The notes under the pieces were generated by a model. The model had not been told where the DNA came from, did no database searches, and saw only the letters and a list, made by a program, of their open reading frames with translations. From assembly GCF_002156965.1 (NCBI RefSeq), contig NZ_CP021324.1, forward strand, positions 406,988 through 470,987: DNA of 64,000 nt, written 5' to 3'. The translations under genes were made by a program, and so were the position numbers. Positions within the stretch are counted from its first letter, which is position 1, and each line of letters begins with the position of its first letter. Below are positions 27,497-36,521 of this stretch, piece after piece. Source of the DNA: Candidatus Nitrosomarinus catalina (GTDB lineage Archaea; Thermoproteota; Nitrososphaeria; Nitrososphaerales; Nitrosopumilaceae).

Positions 27497-27721
27497 CTAT
27501 CTTCTTGATTTTTTCTTTCTTTCTTTTAACCTTGATTTTGTAACTTTGACAGATTGTTTTTGATTATTTTCCATCTTTTTTGCAGTTGAATCAATTTGCT
27601 TGATAATTTTCTCCTGTTCTTCTACTGAACTTGTTTTGAGTAATTTCTTTTTCAATTTTTTTAATTGATTTGAATAACTGTTGAATTCTCCTCTTAAATC
27701 ATTTAAATATGGATCATCCAT
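27497..27721 (-). CDS. Small basic coiled-coil protein, function unknown
   Basis: The 74-residue protein is a long charged helix (YSNQLKKLKKKLLKTSSVEE, IIKQIDSTAKKMEN) ending in a very basic tail (RLKERKKKSRR). A coiled-coil or nucleic-acid-associated role is possible. No family recognised. Confidence 0.55.
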   Translation of the reverse strand: MDDPYLNDLRGEFNSYSNQLKKLKKKLLKTSSVEEQEKIIKQIDSTAKKMENNQKQSVKVTKSRLKERKKKSRR

Positions 27722-27807
27722 GTGAACTCTGAATCTTTCTTATATTTTAGGTATTTTTTCATAGGAATTTGATCTTCATTTATAAAATAATTTTAAAAAA
27801 TTAATTC

Positions 27808-28440
27808 ATGCAACTTGTTGGCATTCTTGAAATAAAATCTTTTGAAAAAATTAAAGAATTTCTAAACGATGAACATGTTGGTAGAATTTCTAGTATTGAT
27901 GTAAGTGGATTCCCTCAGATAATTCCTATGAATTTTGTTTTTCTAAATGATGCAATTTACATGCATTCTCATGTAAAAGGTGAAAAATTAGATAACATTT
28001 CTAATAATGACAAAGTTGGATTTGAAGCTGATAGGGAATTAGAATTTTTACCTTCATATTTTGAAGATCCGCATAATGCAGCTTTAGCTGATACATTATA
28101 CATCAGTGTTGTTGTTAAAGGAATTGCTTCTTTTGTTACTGATAGGGAAGAAAAAACTTTGGCACTTAATGGATTAATGGAAAAATATCAACCTGAAGGA
28201 TTCTATGATCCCTTAAAATCTGATATGCGTGTTTTGGATGCAGTTAGTGTTATCAAAATTAATCCTCAAACACTTCATGGAAAATACAAGATTGGTCAAC
28301 ACATGAGTTCTAACGATAGAATGATTTTGGCTAAAAAGATTCTTGAAAAGAATTCTGCTACTGCAAAAACCACACTAAAAATTATGGGTTTTGAAGAAAT
28401 TGATGGTGTTTTAACAATGATTGATGAACCTAAGTGGTAA
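27808..28440 (+). CDS. Pyridoxamine 5'-phosphate oxidase-family flavin-binding protein
   Basis: The FMN-binding split-barrel start is clear: EFLNDEHVGRISSIDVSGFPQIIPMNFVFLND, followed by IYMHSHVKGEKLDNI and KVGFEADRELEFLP. This is the small-protein branch that binds FMN, F420 or haem, rather than a true PdxH. The C-terminal extension (about residues 155-210) is helical. It lies 48 bp upstream of uvrB on the same strand and might share its transcript. Confidence 0.82.
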   Translation: MQLVGILEIKSFEKIKEFLNDEHVGRISSIDVSGFPQIIPMNFVFLNDAIYMHSHVKGEKLDNISNNDKVGFEADRELEFLPSYFEDPHNAALADTLYISVVVKGIASFVTDREEKTLALNGLMEKYQPEGFYDPLKSDMRVLDAVSVIKINPQTLHGKYKIGQHMSSNDRMILAKKILEKNSATAKTTLKIMGFEEIDGVLTMIDEPKW

Positions 28441-28488
28441 TTATCCTGATATCACCATTGCTTTAAATTCAGTTTTTAGTGATTGTAA

Positions 28489-30441
28489 ATGTTGGAACAA
28501 ATTTCTAAATTTGATTTGGTATCTGATTATGACCCTACTGGTGATCAACCTGAAGCCATTAATGCTTTAGTTGAGGGTGTAAAAAAAAAGTCTGTTCAAA
28601 CTTTGCTGGGTGTTACAGGAAGTGGGAAGACTTTTTCAGTTGCTAATGTTATTGCTCGAACTGGAAAAAATACACTTGTAATTTCTCATAACAAAACACT
28701 TGCTGCTCAATTATACGCTGAATTGAAACAATTCTTTCCCAAAAATAATGTTGGTTATTTTGTTTCATACTATGATTACTATCAACCTGAAAGCTATTTG
28801 CCACAAACTGATACTTACATTGAAAAGGATACTCAAATTAATGAAAAAATTGAAAAATTACGATTAGAAGCAACTGCAATGTTATTGTCGGGAGAACCTA
28901 CAATTATTGTTTCCACTGTTTCTTGTATCTATTCTCTTGGTAATCCTCAAGAGTGGAAAGATTCTTCAATTCTAGTTGGTGCTGGAGATGAAATCAAAAG
29001 AACCGATTTAATTCGAAAATTAGTTGATGCTAGATATGAAAGAAATGATCTTGAAGTAGCTCCTGGAAATTTTAGAGTTAAGGGGGACACTATTGATATT
29101 ACTCCTGCATATTCTGAGGATATAATTAGAATTTCTATGTTTGGTGATGAGATTGAAAAGATAACTCTGCTTGATCATGTCTCACTAAAAGAAAAAAAGA
29201 AAATAAATCAAATGACTATTTTTCCTGCAAAACATTATCTAATTGCTAAGGATGTTACAAAAAGAGCTGTAAAATCAATCAGGGCTGAACTAAAACAGCA
29301 TTTGCCAAAATTGAACGAACTTGAAAAGCAGCGACTTGAAATGAGAACAAATTATGATTTAGAAATGATTGAAGAATTAGGTTATTGTTCTGGTATTGAA
29401 AATTACTCAAGACATTTTGATGGACGTAACGAAGGTGATAAAGCATATTGTCTAATGGATTTTTTTGGAGATGATTATCTTTTGGTAATTGATGAATCTC
29501 ATGTAACTTTACCGCAACTACATGGAATGTACAAAGGTGATTATTCTAGAAAAGACAAACTTGTCACATATGGTTTTAGATTACCTAGTGCATATGATAA
29601 TAGACCATTAAAATTTGAAGAATTTGAAGAATATATTCAAAATACTATTTTTGTTTCAGCCACTCCTTCTGAATATGAAAAAAAAATATCTGCAAAAATT
29701 GTTGAACAATTAGTTCGACCTACGGGCTTACTTGACCCACAAATTGAGATTAGGTCAACTAAAGATCAGATGGATAATTTGATTTCTGAAATTAATGAAA
29801 GAACTAAAAATTCTGAACGAGTTTTAGTTACTACCTTGACTAAAAGAATGGCTGAAGATTTAGCTGAATATCTATCAAAAAAAGATGTTAAAGTCCGATA
29901 TATGCATTCAGAAATTGATGGATTACAAAGAACTGAAATTATTCGTCAATTACGTTTAGGCGAATTTGACGTTTTAGTGGGAATTAATCTACTGCGTGAG
30001 GGCTTGGATATTCCCGAAGTTTCACTTGTTGCAATTCTTGATGCTGATAAAGAAGGCTTTTTACGGAATTTTACTAGTTTGATACAAACTTGTGGTAGAG
30101 CTGCAAGAAATGTAACTGGCACTGTGATAATGTATGCTGATACTAATACCCAATCTATGAAAAATACTATTGATGAAACTTCTCGTCGTAGACAAAAACA
30201 AATTTTATACAATGAGCAACATGGAATAGTTCCAAAAACAATTATGAAATCTGTTCCTGAGCAAGAAATTGTATTAGATGAATCAAAATTAAAATCAATA
30301 CATGATCTTAGGAATGATGTAATTGACTTAGATGCTCAAATGAAAAAATATTCTGAAGAGTTAGACTTTGAACAAGCAATTTCTTGTCGTGATAGAATTA
30401 AAAGATTAGAAAAGGAGATTGAATACAGAAATGATAGATAA
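28489..30441 (+). CDS. uvrB: Excinuclease ABC subunit B
   Basis: This is the damage-verifying helicase of bacterial nucleotide excision repair. It has the Walker A GVTGSGKT at residues 41-48, the beta-hairpin segment with YYDYYQPESYLPQTDTYIEK, DESH, helicase motifs V-VI (LLREGLDIPEVSLV, CGRAARN), and the C-terminal UVR motif (EELDFEQAISCRDRIKRLE) that binds UvrC. The length of 650 residues is standard. The uvrA start lies inside its last codons, so the three genes form one coupled operon. Confidence 0.97.
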   Translation: MLEQISKFDLVSDYDPTGDQPEAINALVEGVKKKSVQTLLGVTGSGKTFSVANVIARTGKNTLVISHNKTLAAQLYAELKQFFPKNNVGYFVSYYDYYQPESYLPQTDTYIEKDTQINEKIEKLRLEATAMLLSGEPTIIVSTVSCIYSLGNPQEWKDSSILVGAGDEIKRTDLIRKLVDARYERNDLEVAPGNFRVKGDTIDITPAYSEDIIRISMFGDEIEKITLLDHVSLKEKKKINQMTIFPAKHYLIAKDVTKRAVKSIRAELKQHLPKLNELEKQRLEMRTNYDLEMIEELGYCSGIENYSRHFDGRNEGDKAYCLMDFFGDDYLLVIDESHVTLPQLHGMYKGDYSRKDKLVTYGFRLPSAYDNRPLKFEEFEEYIQNTIFVSATPSEYEKKISAKIVEQLVRPTGLLDPQIEIRSTKDQMDNLISEINERTKNSERVLVTTLTKRMAEDLAEYLSKKDVKVRYMHSEIDGLQRTEIIRQLRLGEFDVLVGINLLREGLDIPEVSLVAILDADKEGFLRNFTSLIQTCGRAARNVTGTVIMYADTNTQSMKNTIDETSRRRQKQILYNEQHGIVPKTIMKSVPEQEIVLDESKLKSIHDLRNDVIDLDAQMKKYSEELDFEQAISCRDRIKRLEKEIEYRNDR

Positions 30442-33250
30442 TAAATTAAAAATTCGAGGAGCTCGCCATCATAATTTAAAAAATATTGATGTAGACATTC
30501 CAAAAAACCAATTAGTAGTAATTAGTGGTTTATCTGGTTCTGGAAAATCTACTCTAGCATTTGATACCATCTATGCTGAAGGACAACGAAGATATGTTGA
30601 ATCCCTTTCCTCTTATGCTCGTCAATTTTTGGAAATGATGGATAAACCTGATGTTGATTCAATTGAAGGGTTGTCTCCTGCAATTGCAATTCAACAAAAA
30701 ACTACTAGTAAAAACCCACGTTCAACTGTTGGTACTACTACTGAAATTTATGATTACATGCGTCTACTTTTTGCTAGAATTGGAATCCCTCATTGTACAA
30801 ATTGTAAAAGAAAAATTTCTACGCAATCTGTTGAACGAATCTGTGATTCTGTACTCAAAGATTTTTTGGGACAAAAAATACTGATTTTATCTCCCCTTAT
30901 TCAAAGAAAAAAAGGCACCTATGAGAAACTCTTTGAACAAATCAAAAAAGATGGATATTCTAGAATACGACTAAACGGCGAAATTTTGAGCCTAGATGAT
31001 GGCATACCTCCATTAGATCGTCAAAAATGGCATAATATTGAAATTGTTGTAGATAGAATTTCAACAAGTAAATCTGAAAGATCTAGAATTTTTGAGGCTA
31101 TTCAAACTGCAATCAAAGCTTCAAAAGGTGATGTAATGATTTCCTCAGATAAATCTGAAAAAATCTTTTCTCAAAATAATGCTTGTCCGCATTGTGGACT
31201 AACCATTGGTGAACTTGAACCTAGAAATTTTTCATTTAACTCTCCATTTGGATTATGCAAAACATGTAATGGTTTGGGAGTTAAAATGGAGTTTGATGCT
31301 GATTTAGTAATTCCTGATAAATCTAAATCAATTTTAGATGGTGCAATTGTTCCTTGGAGTGGAAGATTTTCTGCATTCAGGAGACAAGCATTAAGAACAG
31401 TTGGTCAAAAATTTGGGTTTGATCTTATGACTCCAATTGAAAAAATAAAACCGAAACATCTTAAAATTATTTTAAATGGAACATCTGATTTAATTGATTT
31501 TCAATATAATTCTAAATCTGGAGATTCTTCGTGGAAGTATACTAATGCATTTGAAGGTGTACTTGTAAATCTTCAACGAGTTTTTCTAGAAACTGATTCT
31601 GAATCAAAACGTGAATGGCTTAAACAGTTTATGCGTGATACTCATTGTACTACATGTAATGGTAAAAAACTAAAACCTGAATCCCTTGCAGTTACGATTA
31701 ATGATTTGGGAATAATGGATGTGTGTGATTTGTCTATCACTAATTGTTTTGATTTCTTTTCTAATTTGAAATTGACTGAAACGGAACAACATATTGGAAG
31801 AGATATTCTAAAGGAAATTAAAGAACGTTTAGAATTTTTAATTAATGTAGGATTAAATTATCTTACCTTAAATCGTCTTAGTTCCACATTGTCTGGTGGA
31901 GAATCCCAACGAATTAGATTGGCTACCCAAATCGGTTCTAATCTCACGGGTGTTTTGTATGTCCTTGATGAACCTACAATTGGATTGCATCAACGTGATA
32001 ATGCTAGACTAATTAAAACGCTAAATAAGCTACGAAATCTTGGAAATACCATCATTGTTGTAGAGCATGACGAGGAAGTAATACGAAATTCAGATTGGAT
32101 TATTGATTTAGGTCCTGGTGCTGGAGTACATGGGGGGAATATTGTTTTTGAAGGGACAATTAAAAAAATCTTACAGTCAAACACATCTGTAACTGGAACT
32201 TATCTTAAAGATGATTCTTTAATTCTTTTAGAAAATAAAATTCGTAAACCTGAGGGGTCCTTAATTATTAAAGATGCATCTGAAAATAATTTGAAAAATC
32301 TTGATGTTGAAATTCCTTTGGGACTCTTTGTATCTGTAACTGGAGTATCTGGTTCTGGAAAATCTACATTGATAAATGATATTTTACTTAAAAGTTTAGA
32401 AAATCATTTTTCTAAAACACATATCAGTTCTGGTGCTCATAAAGAAATTTCTGGTATAGATAATATTGATAAAGTTATTGCTATTGATCAATCTCCTATA
32501 GGTAGAACCCCTCGTTCAAATCCTGCGACATACATAGGCGCTTTTACTCCTATTCGAGAATTGTACTCTAATACTGCATTATCAAAAGAACGTGGATATG
32601 CACCAGGACAATTTTCTTTTAATGTTGCTGATGGAAGATGTTTTGCATGTGAAGGTGACGGTGTAAAACAAATTGAAATGCAATTCCTATCTGATGTTTA
32701 TGTAAAATGTGATGAATGTAAAGGAAAAAGATACAACTCTGAAACATTATCTGTATTGTACAAAGGAAAGAATGTTTCTGATGTTCTACAAATGACAGTC
32801 TATGAAGCATTGAATTTCTTTGAAAATGTTCCATCTATTAAAAGAAAATTACAAACTGTCAATGATGTTGGTTTGGGATATATTAAACTTGGACAATCAT
32901 CCACTACTCTATCTGGCGGTGAGGCTCAAAGAGTCAAACTTGCTTCAGAATTATCCAAACGTGGTACTGGAAAGACTCTTTACATTTTAGATGAGCCTAC
33001 AACTGGTTTGCATTTTGCAGACGTTCAAAAATTATTAGATGTATTAAACAGATTAGTTAATTTGGGAAATACTGTAGTGGTGATTGAACATAATATGGAT
33101 ATCATTAAAAATTCAGATTGGTTGATTGATTTAGGTCCTGAAGGTGGGGATGAAGGTGGTAGAATTGTGACTGCTGGTACTCCTCTTGATGTTTCAAAAT
33201 CTCCTGGCAGTTACACTGGAAAATATTTGAAAAAATTAATGAAAAAATGA
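30431..33250 (+). CDS. uvrA: Excinuclease ABC subunit A
   Basis: This is the damage-sensing dimeric ABC ATPase. It has two ATPase modules: Walker A GLSGSGKST near residue 33 and GVSGSGKST in the second half. ABC signatures are LSGGESQRIRLA and LSGGEAQRVKLA. Zinc-binding cysteine pairs CTNC, CPHC, CKTC and CFACEGDG/CDEC are visible. I use ATG 30431; an upstream TTG at 30419 would add four residues. The gene overlaps uvrB by 11 bp and ends in an ATGA overlap with uvrC. Confidence 0.97.
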   Translation: MIDNKLKIRGARHHNLKNIDVDIPKNQLVVISGLSGSGKSTLAFDTIYAEGQRRYVESLSSYARQFLEMMDKPDVDSIEGLSPAIAIQQKTTSKNPRSTVGTTTEIYDYMRLLFARIGIPHCTNCKRKISTQSVERICDSVLKDFLGQKILILSPLIQRKKGTYEKLFEQIKKDGYSRIRLNGEILSLDDGIPPLDRQKWHNIEIVVDRISTSKSERSRIFEAIQTAIKASKGDVMISSDKSEKIFSQNNACPHCGLTIGELEPRNFSFNSPFGLCKTCNGLGVKMEFDADLVIPDKSKSILDGAIVPWSGRFSAFRRQALRTVGQKFGFDLMTPIEKIKPKHLKIILNGTSDLIDFQYNSKSGDSSWKYTNAFEGVLVNLQRVFLETDSESKREWLKQFMRDTHCTTCNGKKLKPESLAVTINDLGIMDVCDLSITNCFDFFSNLKLTETEQHIGRDILKEIKERLEFLINVGLNYLTLNRLSSTLSGGESQRIRLATQIGSNLTGVLYVLDEPTIGLHQRDNARLIKTLNKLRNLGNTIIVVEHDEEVIRNSDWIIDLGPGAGVHGGNIVFEGTIKKILQSNTSVTGTYLKDDSLILLENKIRKPEGSLIIKDASENNLKNLDVEIPLGLFVSVTGVSGSGKSTLINDILLKSLENHFSKTHISSGAHKEISGIDNIDKVIAIDQSPIGRTPRSNPATYIGAFTPIRELYSNTALSKERGYAPGQFSFNVADGRCFACEGDGVKQIEMQFLSDVYVKCDECKGKRYNSETLSVLYKGKNVSDVLQMTVYEALNFFENVPSIKRKLQTVNDVGLGYIKLGQSSTTLSGGEAQRVKLASELSKRGTGKTLYILDEPTTGLHFADVQKLLDVLNRLVNLGNTVVVIEHNMDIIKNSDWLIDLGPEGGDEGGRIVTAGTPLDVSKSPGSYTGKYLKKLMKK

Positions 33251-34833
33251 CTTTTGATATTTCTAAAATTACCATTCCTACTAATCCTGGTATTTATTTA
33301 ATGAAAGATTCTGATGACAAAATTATTTACATTGGAAAAGCAAAAAATCTCAAAAATCGTGTTCGTTCTTATTTTAATAAAAATCAAAATTATAAAACTC
33401 AAAAATTAGTTGAAAATATTTCTGATATTGAATTTGTTTTAACTGATAATGAAAGTGAAGCTTTTCTTTTAGAATCAAATATGATTAAAAAATATCGTCC
33501 ACGATTTAATATTGAATTAAAAGATCAACAACGATATACATACTTGAGAGTTTCTGATGAAAAATATCCTAGATTATTAGTTGCTAGAAGAACTAGGGAT
33601 GGAAAATTTTTGGGTAAAGGAAAATTTTATGGTCCTTTTACTCAAGGTAGTTCCAAATTATTAACTATTGGCACTTTAAGAAAAGCATTTCAAATTAGAA
33701 TTTGTAAAACTTTACCAAAGAAGGTTTGTTTAGAATATCATTTAGGTAATTGTGAAGGTCCATGTGAATTCAAAGATGCTCAAGAAAAATATCCTGATCA
33801 TGTTAAAAAATTGGAAGATGTCCTGAAAGGAAAAAACGATACAAAAATTTTTACAAAAAAATTAGAAGATGAAATGCATCAGGCTGCAGAATCTCAGCAA
33901 TTTGAACGTGCAAAGGACATTCGGGATACTTTGATCAGGCTTGGTAGTCTTCAAACTAAACAAAAAATGGAATATGTTGAAAATTCTGATGAAGAGTATT
34001 TTGGCATTGGAATTCAAGAACAAACTGCCACAATAATGAATTTTAGAATGATCAATGGAGTGATTCGAGATAGTGATAAGTTCTTTTTTGATTTGGTAGG
34101 CGATAACTCGTTTTCAAATTTTCTTTATCAGTATTATTCTACACATAAAATTCCTAAATTTATTATTGTTAGTGAAATTCCTGAAAATCAAAAATTACTA
34201 GAATCTTTACTATCTGAACAATCTGGATTTAATGTAAAAATTATGACTCCTACGCGTGGCAAAAAAAATGATATTATGAATTTGATATTAAAAAATATCA
34301 GACTAATTCACTCTAAAGGTGCCAATCCTGCATTAATTGAGTTACAAGAACTTTTGAATTTACCTTCGTTACCTAACAACATTGAATGTTTTGATATCTC
34401 TAACCATGGTGCTGAATTTGCAGTTGGATCTATGTCTAGTTTTATTGATGGCATTCCAAACAAATCTGGATATAGAAAATTCAAAATCAAAACTATTCAG
34501 GGTAGAGATGACTTTGCTATGATTGGTGAAGTCATTAAAAGAAGATATTATAGATTATTGGAAGAAAATTCTAATTTGCCTGATTTGATTTTAATTGACG
34601 GTGGAAAGGGTCAATTGAATGCTGCTCTGAAGTCTTTGGAATCTCTTGGATTGAAATTACCTTGTGTTTCTTTAGCAAAAGAAAATGAAGAAGTATATCT
34701 TCCAAAAATTAGCAAACCTGTTGTAATCCCAAAAAATAAAAAATCGTTACAAATTTTACAGCATGCTCGGGATGAAACTCATAGATTCGGTGTGGCATAT
34801 AATAGAACAATTAGGAAAAATAAAATAAAATAG
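33247..34833 (+). CDS. uvrC: Excinuclease ABC subunit C, lacking the C-terminal HhH domain
   Basis: This is the dual-incision nuclease. The GIY-YIG domain is at the N-terminus (PGIYLMK, IIYIGKAKNLKNRVRSYF), the cysteine pair segment with CLEYHLGNCEGPC follows, then a UVR motif (QQFERAKDIRDTLIRL) and the RNase H-like half (CFDISNHGAEFAVGSM, DLILIDGGKGQLNAAL). It stops at 528 residues, right after the DETHRFG segment, so the helix-hairpin-helix pair usual at the end of about 600-residue bacterial UvrC is missing. The next gene follows convergently, leaving no remnant. Confidence 0.95.
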   Translation: MTFDISKITIPTNPGIYLMKDSDDKIIYIGKAKNLKNRVRSYFNKNQNYKTQKLVENISDIEFVLTDNESEAFLLESNMIKKYRPRFNIELKDQQRYTYLRVSDEKYPRLLVARRTRDGKFLGKGKFYGPFTQGSSKLLTIGTLRKAFQIRICKTLPKKVCLEYHLGNCEGPCEFKDAQEKYPDHVKKLEDVLKGKNDTKIFTKKLEDEMHQAAESQQFERAKDIRDTLIRLGSLQTKQKMEYVENSDEEYFGIGIQEQTATIMNFRMINGVIRDSDKFFFDLVGDNSFSNFLYQYYSTHKIPKFIIVSEIPENQKLLESLLSEQSGFNVKIMTPTRGKKNDIMNLILKNIRLIHSKGANPALIELQELLNLPSLPNNIECFDISNHGAEFAVGSMSSFIDGIPNKSGYRKFKIKTIQGRDDFAMIGEVIKRRYYRLLEENSNLPDLILIDGGKGQLNAALKSLESLGLKLPCVSLAKENEEVYLPKISKPVVIPKNKKSLQILQHARDETHRFGVAYNRTIRKNKIK

Positions 34834-34852
34834 AAAAAAGGAAAATTTTTGG

Positions 34853-35560
34853 TTAGTTGACTGTAACACTACCAATCATCCAAGGATGAACCATACAGAA
34901 GTAATCGTAGTAACCTGCATCATCGAATGTGTGTGAGAATACACCTTTTGCCATAAGTAGACTGCTGTCAAATACTCCAGATGGACCATTTGCTGGACTA
35001 CCACCTGTTACAGTATGTGCTGCATTGTCTACATTATCCCAAGTTACTGTGTCTCCAGCATTAATGGTGATGTCTTGTGGTAAGTAACATGCATTAGATG
35101 TTTCACATCCTGGTGCACCACTTCCAATTGCAGTTTCAACGATATGTGTTTCTGGACCTGCTGCTGCGGCTGCTGCTTCTGCTGCTGCTGCTTTAGCTTC
35201 TGCCATTGCTTTAGCTTCTGCTTCTGCCATTGCTTTAGCTTCTGCTGCATCTGCTGCTGCGGCTTTTTCTGCTGCTGCTTTAGCTGCTGCTTTAGCTGCT
35301 GCTGCTTCGGCTTTTTCTGCTGCTGCTGCATCTGCTGCTGCTGCTCTTTCAGCTGCTTTAGCTGCTGCTGCTTCTGCTGCTGCTGCTTTAGCTGCTGCTG
35401 CTTCGGCTTTTTCTGCTGCATCTGTATTTGTTGCAGAACTCATTTGTTGAGTAGGTGCTGCTGGTGAGTTATCCATTGAACCTCCCATTGCTGCAATTCC
35501 GACACCAACTAATGTGATTGCAATTGAAAATACAATTGCTGCTTTGTCTATGCTTGCCAT
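34853..35560 (-). CDS. Blue-copper (plastocyanin-like) protein with an alanine-rich spacer
   Basis: The N-terminus is an exported signal or anchor (hydrophobic residues about 7-26). Residues about 45-135 are an Ala/Glu/Lys-rich, probably helical spacer. The C-terminal cupredoxin has AAHTVTGG (His) and YDYFCMVHPWMIG (Cys, His, Met), the type 1 copper ligands. It probably carries electrons outside the membrane, as the many cupredoxins of ammonia oxidisers are thought to do. Its GC-rich, repetitive spacer produces false ORFs in other frames (35044-35421 and 35144-35467). Confidence 0.92.
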   Translation of the reverse strand: MASIDKAAIVFSIAITLVGVGIAAMGGSMDNSPAAPTQQMSSATNTDAAEKAEAAAAKAAAAEAAAAKAAERAAAADAAAAEKAEAAAAKAAAKAAAEKAAAADAAEAKAMAEAEAKAMAEAKAAAAEAAAAAAGPETHIVETAIGSGAPGCETSNACYLPQDITINAGDTVTWDNVDNAAHTVTGGSPANGPSGVFDSSLLMAKGVFSHTFDDAGYYDYFCMVHPWMIGSVTVN

Positions 35561-35804
35561 AATTGATCCATGTCTAGGTGTATAGTAAATAAATCTAATC
35601 GTTGGTTTCTAACTAATACTAAGAAATGTCGATAAATTTCTTCCTTCATTTCTAATTTTTGAATATTGTTGAAATTATTACATAAATTTTTAAAATCTAT
35701 TGAAAATTCTATATGATCGCTCTAATTAATGTCTGAGTGTTGTTAATGTTGTTCAACAATTATTTGTTTTATGGCTTATGCTTCTAGTTCTATTTGTAAT
35801 TACA

Positions 35805-35860
35805 ATTAAGAGATCTCACCGAGTAACTCTCCGTTTTCGGTCTTAATCTCTTTTATTTTA
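35805..35860 (+). ncRNA. Folded element with two mutually exclusive helices, candidate RNA switch or terminator
   Basis: The same 5' arm (ATTAAGAGAT, 35805-35814) can pair two ways: ATTAAGA (35805-35811) with TCTTAAT (35841-35847), or AAGAGAT (35808-35814) with ATCTCTT (35846-35852). A central helix ACCGA (35818-35822) with TCGGT (35837-35841) fits the second pairing and nearly fits the first. TTTTATTTT follows at about 35851-35859. There is no ORF on the plus strand, and the nearest genes are on the minus strand. It could also simply be a terminator. Confidence 0.45.
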
Positions 35861-36236
35861 AAAATTTATTAGATAAATTATTTTTAGTGTCAATTTTTTC
35901 AAAATGTATTCTTAATTTCCTTTGTTTGATGAAACTTTGAATGAATTTTATTTTATTTTTTATAAATTCATCATTGGTTTTCATTTTTGAATTTAATTGA
36001 TTATACATTATTTCTTCATCTAATTTGATTTTTACATAATCTTCGTTTTTTATCTTAAATGTTCCAATTCCCCAAAATAACGCTATATGTAATGCGATGT
36101 ATTTTGATTGGATTTTTGTAATCTTGTCTCTGTATTTTTCAATATGCTCTCTATTTTGACTAAATTTTTTAGTCTCTGTATGAATCACCCATGAAATTTT
36201 CTTCAAATCCCCATCAAAATACAAATTGTGTTCCAA
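35853..36236 (-). CDS. Protein of unknown function
   Basis: The 127-residue protein starts with TTG at 36236 (MEHNLYFDGDLKK) and is rich in lysine and isoleucine, with predicted helices (FSQNREHIEKYRDKITKIQ; IKFIQSFIKQRKLRI). No domain or membrane segment is recognised. It ends beside the folded element at 35805-35860. Confidence 0.55.
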   Translation of the reverse strand: MEHNLYFDGDLKKISWVIHTETKKFSQNREHIEKYRDKITKIQSKYIALHIALFWGIGTFKIKNEDYVKIKLDEEIMYNQLNSKMKTNDEFIKNKIKFIQSFIKQRKLRIHFEKIDTKNNLSNKFLK

Positions 36237-36312
36237 TTGTCAATGAAAAAACGGTTTTTTGTCTATATATTTTCAATACTCCCTTTATGATCATAGTTAG
36301 AAAGTTGTAGAT

Positions 36313-36519
36313 ATGATCGAATCACAGGCATTCTTTTCAAAAATGGTCGACGAGCTAGTGGAGTTCTCTGAATTTGATCCAGAACTATCTGATGGAATAA
36401 AATGGCTTGATGATCAGGCTCAGAAAAAAGGTATCACATTTTATGATATGGTTTTTGAAGTTTTGTACAAGCATGATGTAAATTCAAAAGCAAAAGAATG
36501 GCTTGATACAAGAAATTAA
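36313..36519 (+). CDS. Small acidic protein, function unknown
   Basis: The 68-residue acidic protein contains FFSKMVDELVEFSEFDPELS, DGIKWLDDQAQKKG and KAKEWLDTRN. It looks helical and cytoplasmic. No domain recognised. It converges with the citrate synthase gene, 2 bp apart. Confidence 0.65.
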   Translation: MIESQAFFSKMVDELVEFSEFDPELSDGIKWLDDQAQKKGITFYDMVFEVLYKHDVNSKAKEWLDTRN

Positions 36520-36521
36520 AA

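Noticed and set aside
35044..35467. Gln/Lys-rich ORF on the minus strand and Cys/Phe-rich ORF on the plus strand
   Set aside because: They are frame-shifted readings of the GC-rich alanine-codon repeats in the cupredoxin gene (34853-35560).
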